DNA of 64,000 nucleotides from Microbacterium sp. TNHR37B. Its GTDB lineage: Bacteria > Actinomycetota > Actinomycetes > Actinomycetales > Microbacteriaceae. The translations under genes and the position numbers were made by a program. Under the pieces are notes generated by a model. That model had not been told where the DNA came from and did no database searches. It saw only the letters and a program-made list of their open reading frames with translations. Shown one piece after another: positions 35,236 through 43,302 of this stretch (its first letter is position 1; each line of letters opens with the position of its first letter). Where the stretch lies: positions 1,302,001-1,366,000 of the forward strand of contig NZ_LQGV01000001.1 in assembly GCF_001620065.1 (NCBI RefSeq), in the 5' to 3' direction.

Positions 35236-35742
35236 TCAGCAGCGGACCTGTGCCCAAGGAAGCCCCACCGCATCCTGATAGCTGGTGAGGCTCCCCACGC
35301 CACCACTCCACAGGACGTTGTCGCCCTCCACGTCGTCCAGACTACCGAACAGGGTGGAACCGAACTCCGGCTCCGCCTGATCGTCACCCCAGTCCTCCAG
35401 CCATCCGATGGCAAACTCCCTGCTGGTGTCGACCGCGGCAACCGGTTGCTCCACGGTGAATCCGTCTTTTGCCTGGAAAAGCGTCACCGTCTTGCTCCCC
35501 GGGCCCGGCTCCGCCGTCGCTTTCCACACTAGAGGCAGATCCTCAAACCCTGCCGAGTCGTCTTCATCGTCGTAGTATCTGACCTCGACGTCTGAGATCT
35601 CGTACGAGCATTCGTCAGGGACTGTGAGAACGAAGTTCCCGCCGTCGTTCCAGATGTACGCCGACGTTGTCGGGGTGCATCCGGTGAGCAGCACAGTTGC
35701 CGCCGCTAGGAGAACCACGCCCGTAAGCGGCTTCTTCAGCAT
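35236..35742 (-). CDS. Small lipoprotein of unknown function
   Basis: A 168-residue protein with a textbook lipoprotein signal: KK, a hydrophobic run, then lipobox VLLTGC at ~16-21. The mature part is acidic (DDEDDSAG), beta-rich, and ends with a Cys. A longer frame begins at 35805, but the ATG at 35742 starts the signal peptide exactly. It probably sits on the outer face of the membrane. It lies 31 bases after a small membrane protein on the same strand and may share its transcript. I do not recognise the family. Confidence 0.65.
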   Translation of the reverse strand: MLKKPLTGVVLLAAATVLLTGCTPTTSAYIWNDGGNFVLTVPDECSYEISDVEVRYYDDEDDSAGFEDLPLVWKATAEPGPGSKTVTLFQAKDGFTVEQPVAAVDTSREFAIGWLEDWGDDQAEPEFGSTLFGSLDDVEGDNVLWSGGVGSLTSYQDAVGLPWAQVRC

Positions 35743-35773
35743 TTGTTGTATCCGCCTCTCGCCTTCACCCAGG

Positions 35774-35962
35774 CTACCTTCCAGTGCGCGCCTGCCAACT
35801 CGCAATCACAGCGATCCCACCACCAATCCCACCGGTGAACGCAAGAGCGAGCCCGAGCTGAAATGGGGTGCGCGTGAACCAGGCGATGAGGCCGATCACT
35901 ATGAACGTAGTGATCGACGCACCCATCAAACTGACCAAAACAGTAGCTATCACTCGTCGCAC
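35774..35962 (-). CDS. Two-helix small membrane protein
   Basis: A 62-residue protein with two hydrophobic segments, ATVLVSLMGASITTFIVIGL and LGLALAFTGGIGGGIAVIA, joined by a short charged turn. Its size, composition and placement before the lipoprotein gene support coding. No family recognised. Confidence 0.5.
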   Translation of the reverse strand: MRRVIATVLVSLMGASITTFIVIGLIAWFTRTPFQLGLALAFTGGIGGGIAVIASWQARTGR

Positions 35963-36122
35963 GCCCGCGGCTCCTTCATCTGCAGACCCACTGCCTCTAC
36001 TTCCATTACTTCTTCTCTCCTGTGAACCGGTTATTTATCCTCTTCGCATCTGATTGAGATTGCTGTTTATCGCTTTTGCTGCATTCGTTAGCCCCAACTT
36101 CTTCACGACCGGGCGCGCCGGT

Positions 36123-36587
36123 TCAGGGCGTAAGTAGCTGGCTGACGCGACGTCGACCATGCGGCCGAAGCTGAACCACTGTGTCAAGGATGGCTTCACG
36201 CACGCGGCCGTAGCTAGCATCGAGTTGCTCGGCGATGGCGTCAATGGTCACGCCGCCTTGGTACAGCCGCACCGCGGGGCGCCGCCGAGATTCCGACAGT
36301 GGTTGACGGCACATGTGTACTCCGTGGCCGTGGAGCAACGTCAAGACGCTGCACTTCGACAGGCGACACTCCCGGCAGAGTTGTGGAGTCGCCACTCCAC
36401 GTACGTATCGCGCCACGATCCCGCTGACCGCTTCCGGACCGAGCCGGCGACGCACCGACCAGGACTCCGCCTCCGCTTTCGGCTCGACTGCAGCAACGAC
36501 GACCGCCTGAGCCGCGATGCCGGCCGCTCGTCGTGGCCCATCAATCCGAATAGGGCCGGCGCTCGATCTCTGGGATCGGCCTACCAT
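36123..36587 (-). CDS. HTH protein, relative of the 34.5-kb HTH gene
   Basis: The C-terminal ~110 residues contain two HTH-like units: LGPEAVSGIVARYVRGVATPQLCRECRLSKCSVLTLL and RRPAVRLYQGGVTIDAIAEQLDASYGRVREAIL. This repeats the architecture of the protein at 34538-34873. The start is uncertain. The first ~40 residues overlap the next gene and have weak coding character, so a GTG near 36455 may be the true start. The Cys pair in LCRECRLSKC is unusual. It is probably a second element-encoded DNA-binding protein, left by another recombinase module. Confidence 0.5.
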   Translation of the reverse strand: MVGRSQRSSAGPIRIDGPRRAAGIAAQAVVVAAVEPKAEAESWSVRRRLGPEAVSGIVARYVRGVATPQLCRECRLSKCSVLTLLHGHGVHMCRQPLSESRRRPAVRLYQGGVTIDAIAEQLDASYGRVREAILDTVVQLRPHGRRRVSQLLTP

Positions 36588-36915
36588 CCGACGTCACGTT
36601 GTGAAAGCCCAACTCGCGCAGCAGTCCTTGCATCCTCACCCACAGCAGGATGTCGGCCGCGAGAAGGAGAATCCCCAAGCCCATGATCGCGAGGGTGAAC
36701 CCCGGCACCGGTGCCACCAGGGGCACCCAGATCAAGTCGACGCCCAACGCTCCAAGGAAGAGAAGTCCGATGGTCCAGCGGTATCCCTTGCGAGTGACTG
36801 TCACATCCCATCTCGGCACGAAGAACCGTTCATCTGTTCTCGGCCTTCCGGCCAACGCCCAGGCGGCGACAACGTCAGAGAAGAAGATCCAGCTCGCTCC
36901 GAAGAGCAGCGTCAC
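36541..36915 (-). CDS. Small integral membrane protein
   Basis: A 124-residue protein with three hydrophobic segments (LLFGASWIFFSDVVAAWALA, WTIGLLFLGALGVDLIWVPLVA and FTLAIMGLGILLLAADILLWV). The rest is short loops and a polar tail ending RRPYSD. Family not recognised. It may mark the return to chromosomal backbone at the right side of the island. The 47-base overlap with the HTH frame suggests that frame starts later. Confidence 0.55.
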   Translation of the reverse strand: MTLLFGASWIFFSDVVAAWALAGRPRTDERFFVPRWDVTVTRKGYRWTIGLLFLGALGVDLIWVPLVAPVPGFTLAIMGLGILLLAADILLWVRMQGLLRELGFHNVTSDGRPIPEIERRPYSD

Positions 36916-37059
36916 CTCCCGACCAATCCAGTTCCGCCTTTTCCTCGGTCCGTTCCAGTGACAAGCCTACGGTGGGGAACTGGATCGACAGCCGCCACGG
37001 ATGAACCGAACAGCCCCCGGTTCCCCAACACGACGTAGTCGCGGATGGCGCAGAAGCGC

Positions 37060-37078
37060 GGGCCTCACCCGCAGGCCC
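37060..37078. terminator. Hairpin downstream of the 42-codon gene
   Basis: GGGCCT-7-AGGCCC forms a 6-base stem, directly after the stop of the small minus-strand gene and extendable by flanking GC pairs. No T-run follows, which is common in actinobacteria. Confidence 0.4.
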
Positions 37079-37081
37079 CGC

Positions 37082-37210
37082 TTACTCCCCCGCGGCGCCG
37101 CCCGCCCGCTCGTCGAGTTCCTTCAACCGCTTGAGCTTGGTCCAGGGGACGAAAGCGATCCACGCGACCGACGCGATCGATGCGCCCATGATCATTGATG
37201 CGATGTCCAT
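37082..37210 (-). CDS. 42-residue small protein with one hydrophobic helix
   Basis: The reading is MDIASMIMGASIASVAWIAF, then VPWTKLKRLKELDERAGGAAGE and a TAA stop. One membrane-like helix followed by a basic/acidic amphipathic tail is a typical single-pass small membrane protein. It is followed by a hairpin and diverges from the large membrane protein gene. No function recognised. Confidence 0.45.
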   Translation of the reverse strand: MDIASMIMGASIASVAWIAFVPWTKLKRLKELDERAGGAAGE

Positions 37211-37344
37211 GCCCTGACGATAGGGGGCGCACAAGGCCGTGCGCCTCCCCCGCGCGGCGGAGATACGGGCGCACCGGCAATCGCGAGGCTGCCGCCTTCA
37301 TACCGGAGGGCCCCTTCCTCGTCGCGTCGGATAACGTACGTCTC

Positions 37345-38931
37345 GTGACGACCACCCACACCCGAGCCACCGTCACGTCACCGCCATCGACGCACTCCTG
37401 GGGCCGCGCGATCCTCCACGAGGCGGGCGGATATGCCATCGCGGCGGTGCTGGCGCTGGTCGTGACCGCGCAGCTGGCGACGACACAGGCATGGATGATG
37501 TTCGCCGACGGCGACTCGCTCATCACCGTCCTGCTGACGAAGTCGCTGGTGTCGGGCCGCGCGCAGGACTGGGCGATGTCTCCCGTGCTCTTCATCCCGG
37601 AGACCGCCGTCTACGCCGCGCTCTCCTCACTCGGTCTCGGCGTGCGCGCCACGCTCACCCTGAACGCGTGGGTGAACTTCCTCGCCCTCTACGCCGCGAT
37701 CCGAGTCGTCAGCGGCAGTCGCCGGCACGTCTCGTCCCCCGTTCGCGGAGCGCTCCTCGCCTTCTCGGTGTTCTGCCTGTTCGCGGTGCTCAACAGCGGG
37801 GAGGGACGCGACGGCTTCCACCTTGCGTCGGCGTTCGCGATGACGACGTACTACTCGGCAACGGTGGTCGGCGTCATCCTCGTCGTGGGGATCACGCGGC
37901 GCGTGCTGGATCACGCTCCCTCGCCGCCGCGACTTCCTGCCCTCGCCCTCGTCGGAATCGTCCTGATATCGGCGCTCTCCACGCTCACCAATCCCCTCTT
38001 CGCGGCGTGGGGAACGGTGCCGCTGATCCTGGTGCTGTTGCTCTTGCGTGCGACAGGAATCGCGACCTGGCGACCTGTTCTCGTCCTCGCACTGGCCGCG
38101 GTTGCCGGCACGGCACTCGGAATGCTGGCCCGGATGCCGGTCTCTGCGTGGATCGTCGCGGATGCGCGGCTGTATGTGCGCGCGGGCCAGTGGGCGGAGT
38201 CGTTCGTTCGCTATGCCGGACTCGCGGCGGAATCTGCCGCGAATCCTCTCGGCGCGGGTTTCCTTCTCCTGACCGCAGCGATGTGGGGCGTCTCGTGCGC
38301 TCTCGCCGTCCGGTTCCTGCACCGACGAATGACAGCTCCCGCATTCGTCACCGGGAGTGCCGCGCTCGTTCCGGTGGTGGTCGTGATCGGGATGGTCGCC
38401 TTGGGCACCGACGGGATTCGCTATCTGCAACCCGTCGCTTTCATGCCCCCACTGGCCCTCGTCACGATTCCGGTCCTGCGGAGGAGAAGAGAACGAGCCC
38501 GCAGCTCCGAGAATCGGTGGTGGCAGGCGGGGGCGGCAGGAATGGCAGCCATTGTCGCGCTCGGATGGTCGCTGCCGCGTGCAGTCAGCGAAGCCCGCAC
38601 GACCGATGTCGATCTCGCGTGCGTGGTCCAGTGGGTCGATTCCGCCGGCAGAGTCGGGGCGGGCCAGTTCTGGACCGTTCGAGCCCCGCAGGCCTACGCG
38701 AAAGACCCAGCATCGCTCATCCAAGTCGATCATCAGTTCACCGTCTACGAGTGGCTGACCAATCGAGCGGACAGCGCGTCGCCAGACGTCACGTTCGTCG
38801 TGACCGACGCCATGTCCGCCCCCTTCCAGTACCCGGACGGAGTGAGCGAGTCGGACGCATCGACGGTCACCTGCGGCCGCTACACGATCCACGACTTCGG
38901 CGACCTCCGCATTCCGATCGCCCATCGATAA
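37345..38931 (+). CDS. Polytopic membrane protein, unknown function
   Basis: About 528 residues from GTG 37345, with roughly 10 or more hydrophobic segments (AIAAVLALVVTAQLA, LALVGIVLISALSTL, FVTGSAALVPVVVVIGMVAL and others) and a soluble C-terminal part ending RYTIHDFGDLRIPIA. An N-terminal luminal motif FADGDSL after the first helix recalls acidic loops of membrane glycosyltransferases of the GT-C type, but no clear catalytic signature can be fixed. The frame extends to 37195, but the earlier part is not protein-like. It is followed by a strong hairpin shared with convergent lsr2. Confidence 0.6.
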   Translation: MTTTHTRATVTSPPSTHSWGRAILHEAGGYAIAAVLALVVTAQLATTQAWMMFADGDSLITVLLTKSLVSGRAQDWAMSPVLFIPETAVYAALSSLGLGVRATLTLNAWVNFLALYAAIRVVSGSRRHVSSPVRGALLAFSVFCLFAVLNSGEGRDGFHLASAFAMTTYYSATVVGVILVVGITRRVLDHAPSPPRLPALALVGIVLISALSTLTNPLFAAWGTVPLILVLLLLRATGIATWRPVLVLALAAVAGTALGMLARMPVSAWIVADARLYVRAGQWAESFVRYAGLAAESAANPLGAGFLLLTAAMWGVSCALAVRFLHRRMTAPAFVTGSAALVPVVVVIGMVALGTDGIRYLQPVAFMPPLALVTIPVLRRRRERARSSENRWWQAGAAGMAAIVALGWSLPRAVSEARTTDVDLACVVQWVDSAGRVGAGQFWTVRAPQAYAKDPASLIQVDHQFTVYEWLTNRADSASPDVTFVVTDAMSAPFQYPDGVSESDASTVTCGRYTIHDFGDLRIPIAHR

Positions 38932-38973
38932 AGGCATCTCGCACACCCACACGCGCACGCCGGGAAGGACAAA

Positions 38974-39001
38974 GGCGGCCGCCCCGTTTGGGACGGCCGC
39001 C
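38974..39001. terminator. Strong hairpin between convergent genes
   Basis: GGCGGCCG and CGGCCGCC form an 8-base outer stem with three further G-C pairs inside after one mismatch and a GTTT loop. It lies between the membrane protein gene and lsr2, which converge, and can end transcription from both sides. Confidence 0.65.
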
Positions 39002-39064
39002 TCATCGGGTCACGCGGCGCGGGTGATGCGCAGCGACGACCCGAGGTGCTTGTCGAGATCGACC

Positions 39065-39409
39065 TCAGTGTGCGGCCGCGTAGGCGTCCAGGACGTTCTT
39101 CGGAATGCGCCCACGCTCGTTCACGGTGTGGCCGTTGGCCTTCGCCCAGCTGCGAATCGCGGCGAGGTCGGAGTTGCCGCCCGAGCGGCGACGCGCCGGG
39201 CGCGCCTGCGCGGCTGCGGCCGCGCTGACCGAACGTCCGGCCGTGATGAAGGGGGCGAGAGCCTCACGGAGCTTGTCGGCGTTCGCCGAGGTCAGGTCGA
39301 CCTCGTACGCCTTGCCTTCGAGGGAGAACGTGACAGTCCCGCCGTCGCCGTCCGCGATCGGGGTGCCATCGACATCGTCGACGAGTTCCACAGTGACCTT
39401 CTTTGCCAT
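39065..39409 (-). CDS. lsr2: Lsr2 nucleoid-associated protein
   Basis: A 114-residue Lsr2. The N-terminal dimerisation domain is KKVTVELVDDVDGTPIADG with VTFSLEGKAYEVDLT. The C-terminal AT-hook-like DNA-binding domain has IRSWAKANGHTVNERGRIPKNVLDAYAA, containing the R-G-R minor-groove motif. Lsr2 bridges DNA and silences AT-rich, horizontally acquired genes in actinobacteria, the role H-NS has in enterics. The ATG at 39409 is the family start; the longer upstream frame is rejected. Its location on core sequence between two islands is coincidental as far as can be seen. Confidence 0.95.
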   Translation of the reverse strand: MAKKVTVELVDDVDGTPIADGDGGTVTFSLEGKAYEVDLTSANADKLREALAPFITAGRSVSAAAAAQARPARRRSGGNSDLAAIRSWAKANGHTVNERGRIPKNVLDAYAAAH

Positions 39410-39566
39410 TCCTGGCTCCTGCTCTGTTTCGGCTTCGAATGCGCATCCGGATAGAGGCGCCGGATAGATCGTACGCAATTTCGCCAGGAAAAACATGGAG
39501 GTTGCGCCCACGACCCGCCGTGAGATAGGCAAAACCGCTTTGAGGAGCGCTCCCACGCCGCCGGTT

Positions 39567-39761
39567 TCACATAAACCACACAAGGGCAACGAGGAGGATC
39601 GGCACCGCGAGGGCGCACGCGAGGAGAATCAGCACCCACCTCGTCCGCCATTTGCCGTTGCGTTCGGCGGCGGGCCGTGTCGTCTTCAGCACACGCCCCG
39701 CAATCCCTGCGGCCACCATGAGCACCACGATGACGACGGCGACGAGCAACTGAGCCGGCAC
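39567..39761 (-). CDS. Two-helix small membrane protein
   Basis: A 64-residue protein starting GTG with GGAGG 5 bases upstream. Two hydrophobic helices (LLVAVVIVVLMVAAGIAG and WVLILLACALAVPILLVALVW) are joined by a basic loop. No family recognised. Confidence 0.55.
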   Translation of the reverse strand: MPAQLLVAVVIVVLMVAAGIAGRVLKTTRPAAERNGKWRTRWVLILLACALAVPILLVALVWFM

Positions 39762-40027
39762 GAGACCCTCCGGTTAACCCTCGTCACGGTGACCTTGTGC
39801 CACCACCGGTGTCGCGCAGATCGATCACCCGCCTCTCTCATCATGCCGTATTCGGCCACGCTCTCGAGCCATGTCATCCGGCGTCATACGACGGGGCCCC
39901 GACCACCCGGTCGATAGGCTGTGATCAGCTCGGAAACCGGAAGCCTCCGCCTTGAGCACCGCGATCCGACGCGGCGCAAGAGCAGACATCCCGCCCATCG
40001 CGGCCGTCCCCCGGAGGTTTCTTTCCC
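39762..40027. other. Leader region of the MetE-like gene
   Basis: A 266-base gap that must carry the promoter of the MetE-like gene. It has a strong site (GGAGG) at the 3' end before ATG 40028 and a small stem CCGCG-6-CGCGG near 39959-39974. I looked for a SAM or cobalamin riboswitch and do not recognise one. Confidence 0.35.
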
Positions 40028-41206
40028 ATGCCTGTCGCCACCACCACTTCGGGAAGCCTTCCCCGCACCTCTTCCCTCATCGAGGCGAATGCGGCACGCA
40101 CATTCGCCGCGGATGGCTTCACTCTCGAGTCGACTCCCGAATTCGACGAGCTCACCGCTCACGCCGTCGCCGATGTGGTCGCCCGCCAGCGCGATGCGGG
40201 AATCACCCTCGTCGGGGATGGCGAGTTCGGCAAGGCGATGTCGAACCCCGTGGATTACGGCGCGTGGTGGTCGTACTCGTTCCAGCGCGCGTCCGGCCTC
40301 TCCCTCACCGACGTCAATGCGTTCAATGAGCCACCCGTACGCTCCGAGCCCGGCAGCATCCGCCTCACCTCCTTCCTCGACCGCCGGGACCGTCAGCTCT
40401 TCCCCGCGGTCTACGCCGAAGCGGTCGAGGTGGGAGCAGTCGCGACCGCCTTCCCCACCACGACCGGCCCGATCTCCTACCGCGGGCACGACGCCGTCGC
40501 CGCAGACATCCGCCACCTCACCGCGAGTCTCGACGAGGGCGAGCAGGGCTTTCTCACCGCGATCGCTCCCGGCTCGGCGGCGCGCGTGCGCAACGACTTC
40601 TACGCCACCGACGAGGAGCACATCTGGGCGTGGGCGGACGCGCTCCGCGAGGAGTACCGAGCGATCGTCGACGCAGGCCTCATCGTGCAGCTCGATGATC
40701 CGTCGCTGGCCGAGAACTTCGACCAGATCTCCCCCGAGCCCTCGATCGCCGACTACCAGGCCTTCACACAGATCCGGGTGGACGCGATCAACCACGCGAT
40801 CGCGGGGCTACCCAAGGAGCAGGTGCGCCTTCACCTGTGCTGGGGATCCTGGCACGGCCCCCACACCACCGATATCGAACTCCGTCACCTCTTGCCCGTG
40901 ATCCTGAAGGCCAACGTCGGGTCGATCTCGTTCGAGGCGGGGAACGTCCGGCACGAGCACGAGTTCGCCGACTGGGCGAACGTCGACCTCCCCGACGACC
41001 TCGTGCTGGTGCCGGGTGTCGTCAGCCACGCCACGAATGTCGTCGAGCACCCTGAGCTCGTCGCGCAGCGCATCCGGCGGTTCACCGACATCGTGGGAGC
41101 CGATCGCGTGATCGCCTCAACCGACTGCGGCCTGGGCGGGCGCGTGCACCCCGACATCGCCTGGGCCAAGCTTGCCGCTCTCGGCGAGGGCGCCCGCCGC
41201 GCCTGA
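40028..41206 (+). CDS. Cobalamin-independent methionine synthase (MetE C-terminal-like) family protein
   Basis: A 392-residue TIM-barrel protein like the C-terminal half of MetE. LVGDGEFGKAMS is at the substrate end, VQLDDPSLAENF and HLCWGSWHGPH carry the first His/Cys zinc ligands, and STDCGLGGRVHPDIAWAKL carries the last Cys ligand. Such single-domain proteins transfer methyl groups to thiols such as homocysteine, often using donors other than methyltetrahydrofolate. The donor here is unknown. GGAGG precedes the ATG at a good distance. It stands alone, convergent with a CGNR gene. Confidence 0.85.
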   Translation: MPVATTTSGSLPRTSSLIEANAARTFAADGFTLESTPEFDELTAHAVADVVARQRDAGITLVGDGEFGKAMSNPVDYGAWWSYSFQRASGLSLTDVNAFNEPPVRSEPGSIRLTSFLDRRDRQLFPAVYAEAVEVGAVATAFPTTTGPISYRGHDAVAADIRHLTASLDEGEQGFLTAIAPGSAARVRNDFYATDEEHIWAWADALREEYRAIVDAGLIVQLDDPSLAENFDQISPEPSIADYQAFTQIRVDAINHAIAGLPKEQVRLHLCWGSWHGPHTTDIELRHLLPVILKANVGSISFEAGNVRHEHEFADWANVDLPDDLVLVPGVVSHATNVVEHPELVAQRIRRFTDIVGADRVIASTDCGLGGRVHPDIAWAKLAALGEGARRA

Positions 41207-41239
41207 CGACCCCGACCGCCGGAGCCGTCGTCGCGCGCG

Positions 41240-41779
41240 TCAGCCCGACGCGTGGCGCGCGCGATGGCGGCGGACGCCGTCACGGTTTGCGCATCGCACC
41301 GAGCAGTAGCGCTGGCGGCCGTTGCGCGTGATGTCCACGACGACGTTCCGGCAGAGGTCGCCCGGCGCCTCCCCCGCCGCACACCGGTGGAGGCGACGCA
41401 TCCCCCGCGTCGTGACGTGCAGCGCCGTGCCGACCGCGATGACGGCGCGCAGCACGTGCGGCAGTCGCTGATCGTCGTCGCGGTAGTGCAGGTGCCATGC
41501 GCCGTCGTGGTCGGTGAGGCGGGGATACGCCGTCGCGCGCGCCATCTGCCGGTTCAGGAGCCGCGCCCGTTCCTCATCGGTAGCGGCGTCGACGACGGCA
41601 AGCCAGTCGTCGATCACGGCGCGCGTCCGCGCATGGTCGTGCTCCGACGCGGGCGCATAGACGGCCGTCATCCCGTGCTCGTAGGTCCGAGCTACGACGC
41701 CTTCCCGGTCTGCCGGCCAGTCGTTCGCGAGGGATGCCGCGAGCAGCACAGCATACTCGCCGTAAGGGTTGAGTTGCAC
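41240..41779 (-). CDS. CGNR zinc-finger (ABATE domain) regulator
   Basis: A 179-residue protein. The N-terminal ABATE-type region (LNPYGEYAVLLAASLAND, then a helical core) is followed by a C-terminal zinc finger of the CGNR family, with Cys in DLCRNVVVD and in the pair RYCSVRCANRDGVRRHRAR. This family is common in actinobacteria and thought to bind DNA as stress or metabolic regulators. The GTG start at 41779 sits close to a divergent small gene, so both may share a promoter. Confidence 0.85.
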   Translation of the reverse strand: MQLNPYGEYAVLLAASLANDWPADREGVVARTYEHGMTAVYAPASEHDHARTRAVIDDWLAVVDAATDEERARLLNRQMARATAYPRLTDHDGAWHLHYRDDDQRLPHVLRAVIAVGTALHVTTRGMRRLHRCAAGEAPGDLCRNVVVDITRNGRQRYCSVRCANRDGVRRHRARHASG

Positions 41780-41793
41780 AAGGCCATTACATC

Positions 41794-42678
41794 ATGCTGT
41801 CAGACATGAACGCCGCCGACCTCGACGCCCCTCTCCTCCTCACCACCACCGCCGCGCACGAACACGGGTGGATCACCGAATCGGCGCACGCCACCTCCGA
41901 GGGAAGGATCGTCTACGTCCGGTGCGCCACCTGCGACGCTCGACGTGTCGACGCGGTGCAACCCGGCCTCCCGCCGGTCGCCGCCGCTCGAGTGGTGCGG
42001 CGGGCCGATACGACGACGGGCGGCGACACGGCATCAGCCGGTGATGACCCCGACGACGGCTCCTCCCACCGCCCCGACGACCACCAGCACCACGGGTGGC
42101 AGCCTGCCCGCAACGAGCGCCACGAAGGCCACGAGCGCACAGGCGAAGGTCACCGGGCCGGTGACCGCCTCGGTGAAGACGGGATCGTAGAGGGCCGCGG
42201 CCAAGATGCCGACCACGGCGGCACTCGCTCCCCGCATGATCGCGCCGGCCGCCGCGGTCGCCCGCACACGAGCCCAGAACGGGAGAACTCCAAGCAGCAG
42301 GAGGAATCCGGGGAGGAAGATCGAGAGAGTCGCGATCGTGGCCCCGGCGATCCCCCCGGGCCCCGTCGTGGCCAGCGCGCCCAGATAGCTCGCGAAGGTG
42401 AAGAGCGGCCCCGGAACCGCTTGCGCAGCGGCATAGCCGGTGAGGAACTGGTCCGGCGTCACCCAGCCGGGCTGGACGACCGCCGCATCGAGCAGCGGGA
42501 GGACGACATGGCCACCGCCGAAGACGAGGGCCCCCGAGCGGTAGAACCCGTCGATGAACGCGAGGATCGGATCACGCGTCGCCGCCGCTGCCGCCGGAAG
42601 CCCGAGGAGCAAGGCCGCGAACACGAGAAGACTCGCTACACCCACGCCGAGAGGAACCCGCACGGGCAGCGGCGATGA
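41794..42678 (+). CDS. Small CxxC protein; only the first ~75 codons look genuine
   Basis: From ATG 41794 (or 41806) the frame reads TTTAAHEHGWITESAHATSEGRIVYVRCATCDARRV, with a C-x-x-C pair like a small zinc ribbon. This part is protein-like and lies divergently upstream of the CGNR gene. Past about 42020 the frame runs antisense to chrA with His/Arg/Glu-rich composition typical of a shadow frame, so the true gene may end near there through a frameshift or error. I give the open frame as it stands. Confidence 0.3.
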   Translation: MLSDMNAADLDAPLLLTTTAAHEHGWITESAHATSEGRIVYVRCATCDARRVDAVQPGLPPVAAARVVRRADTTTGGDTASAGDDPDDGSSHRPDDHQHHGWQPARNERHEGHERTGEGHRAGDRLGEDGIVEGRGQDADHGGTRSPHDRAGRRGRPHTSPERENSKQQEESGEEDRESRDRGPGDPPGPRRGQRAQIAREGEERPRNRLRSGIAGEELVRRHPAGLDDRRIEQREDDMATAEDEGPRAVEPVDEREDRITRRRRCRRKPEEQGREHEKTRYTHAERNPHGQRR

Positions 42679-43221
42679 GGGCTCACGATGCGCGTCGCGG
42701 CAGAACATCAGCCCGGCGAAACCTCCCAGCACCAGCGCCGCGATCTGACTGAGCGGACCGCCGACGACGAGGACGATCGCAGCCGCCCCCGCGGCGATGA
42801 GGCCTCGCGGGAGATCGGGCGTGAGGGTACGCGACATCCCCCAGACCGCTTGGGCGACGACGGCGACCGCGACGATCATGAGCCCTCGGACGGCCCCCGC
42901 CCCCGCTCCGCCGGCAAGAACGGTCGCCCCCGCGGCGACCGCGGTCAGGAGCACCGCGGAGGGCAGCGTGAAGCCGAGGAAGGCGAGGAGAGCCCCCGGC
43001 GCTCCCGCCCGCAGGAGCCCCAGGGCGAAGCCCACCTGACTCGACGCCGGACCCGGGAGGAACTGGCACAGGGCGACGAGTTCGCCGTACTCCTTTTCGT
43101 TCAGCCACCGTCGACGTTCGACGAATTCGGCACGAAAGTAGCCGAGGTGCGCAATCGGCCCGCCGAACGACGTCACTCCCAGGCGGAGGAAGACGAGGAA
43201 GACAGACAGAGCGCGCGGCAC
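42034..43221 (-). CDS. chrA: Chromate transporter ChrA
   Basis: A 395-residue CHR protein made of two homologous halves. The first has LRLGVTSFGGPIAHLGYFRAEFV and LVALCQFLPGPASSQVGFALG. The second has GALVFGGGHVVLPLLDAA and LTGYAAAQAVPGPLFTFASYLGAL. These GGP/GGGH and PGP motifs are the family signature. ChrA exports chromate by proton antiport across the inner membrane. About 10 helices are present, the usual number for the long form. Convergent overlap with the small CxxC frame is noted. Confidence 0.93.
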   Translation of the reverse strand: MPRALSVFLVFLRLGVTSFGGPIAHLGYFRAEFVERRRWLNEKEYGELVALCQFLPGPASSQVGFALGLLRAGAPGALLAFLGFTLPSAVLLTAVAAGATVLAGGAGAGAVRGLMIVAVAVVAQAVWGMSRTLTPDLPRGLIAAGAAAIVLVVGGPLSQIAALVLGGFAGLMFCRDAHREPSSPLPVRVPLGVGVASLLVFAALLLGLPAAAAATRDPILAFIDGFYRSGALVFGGGHVVLPLLDAAVVQPGWVTPDQFLTGYAAAQAVPGPLFTFASYLGALATTGPGGIAGATIATLSIFLPGFLLLLGVLPFWARVRATAAAGAIMRGASAAVVGILAAALYDPVFTEAVTGPVTFACALVAFVALVAGRLPPVVLVVVGAVGGAVVGVITG

Positions 43222-43302
43222 CCTCCCATCATCCTCATCCAGGTGAACGGCGGGTGTCAGCGCTCAGCCGACCACCCTCAGGGAGGTGCCGCGCGCGCCG
43301 CG

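Noticed and set aside
39762..40027. SAM riboswitch before the MetE-like gene
   Set aside because: Only a small stem is visible; none of the conserved SAM riboswitch cores were found.
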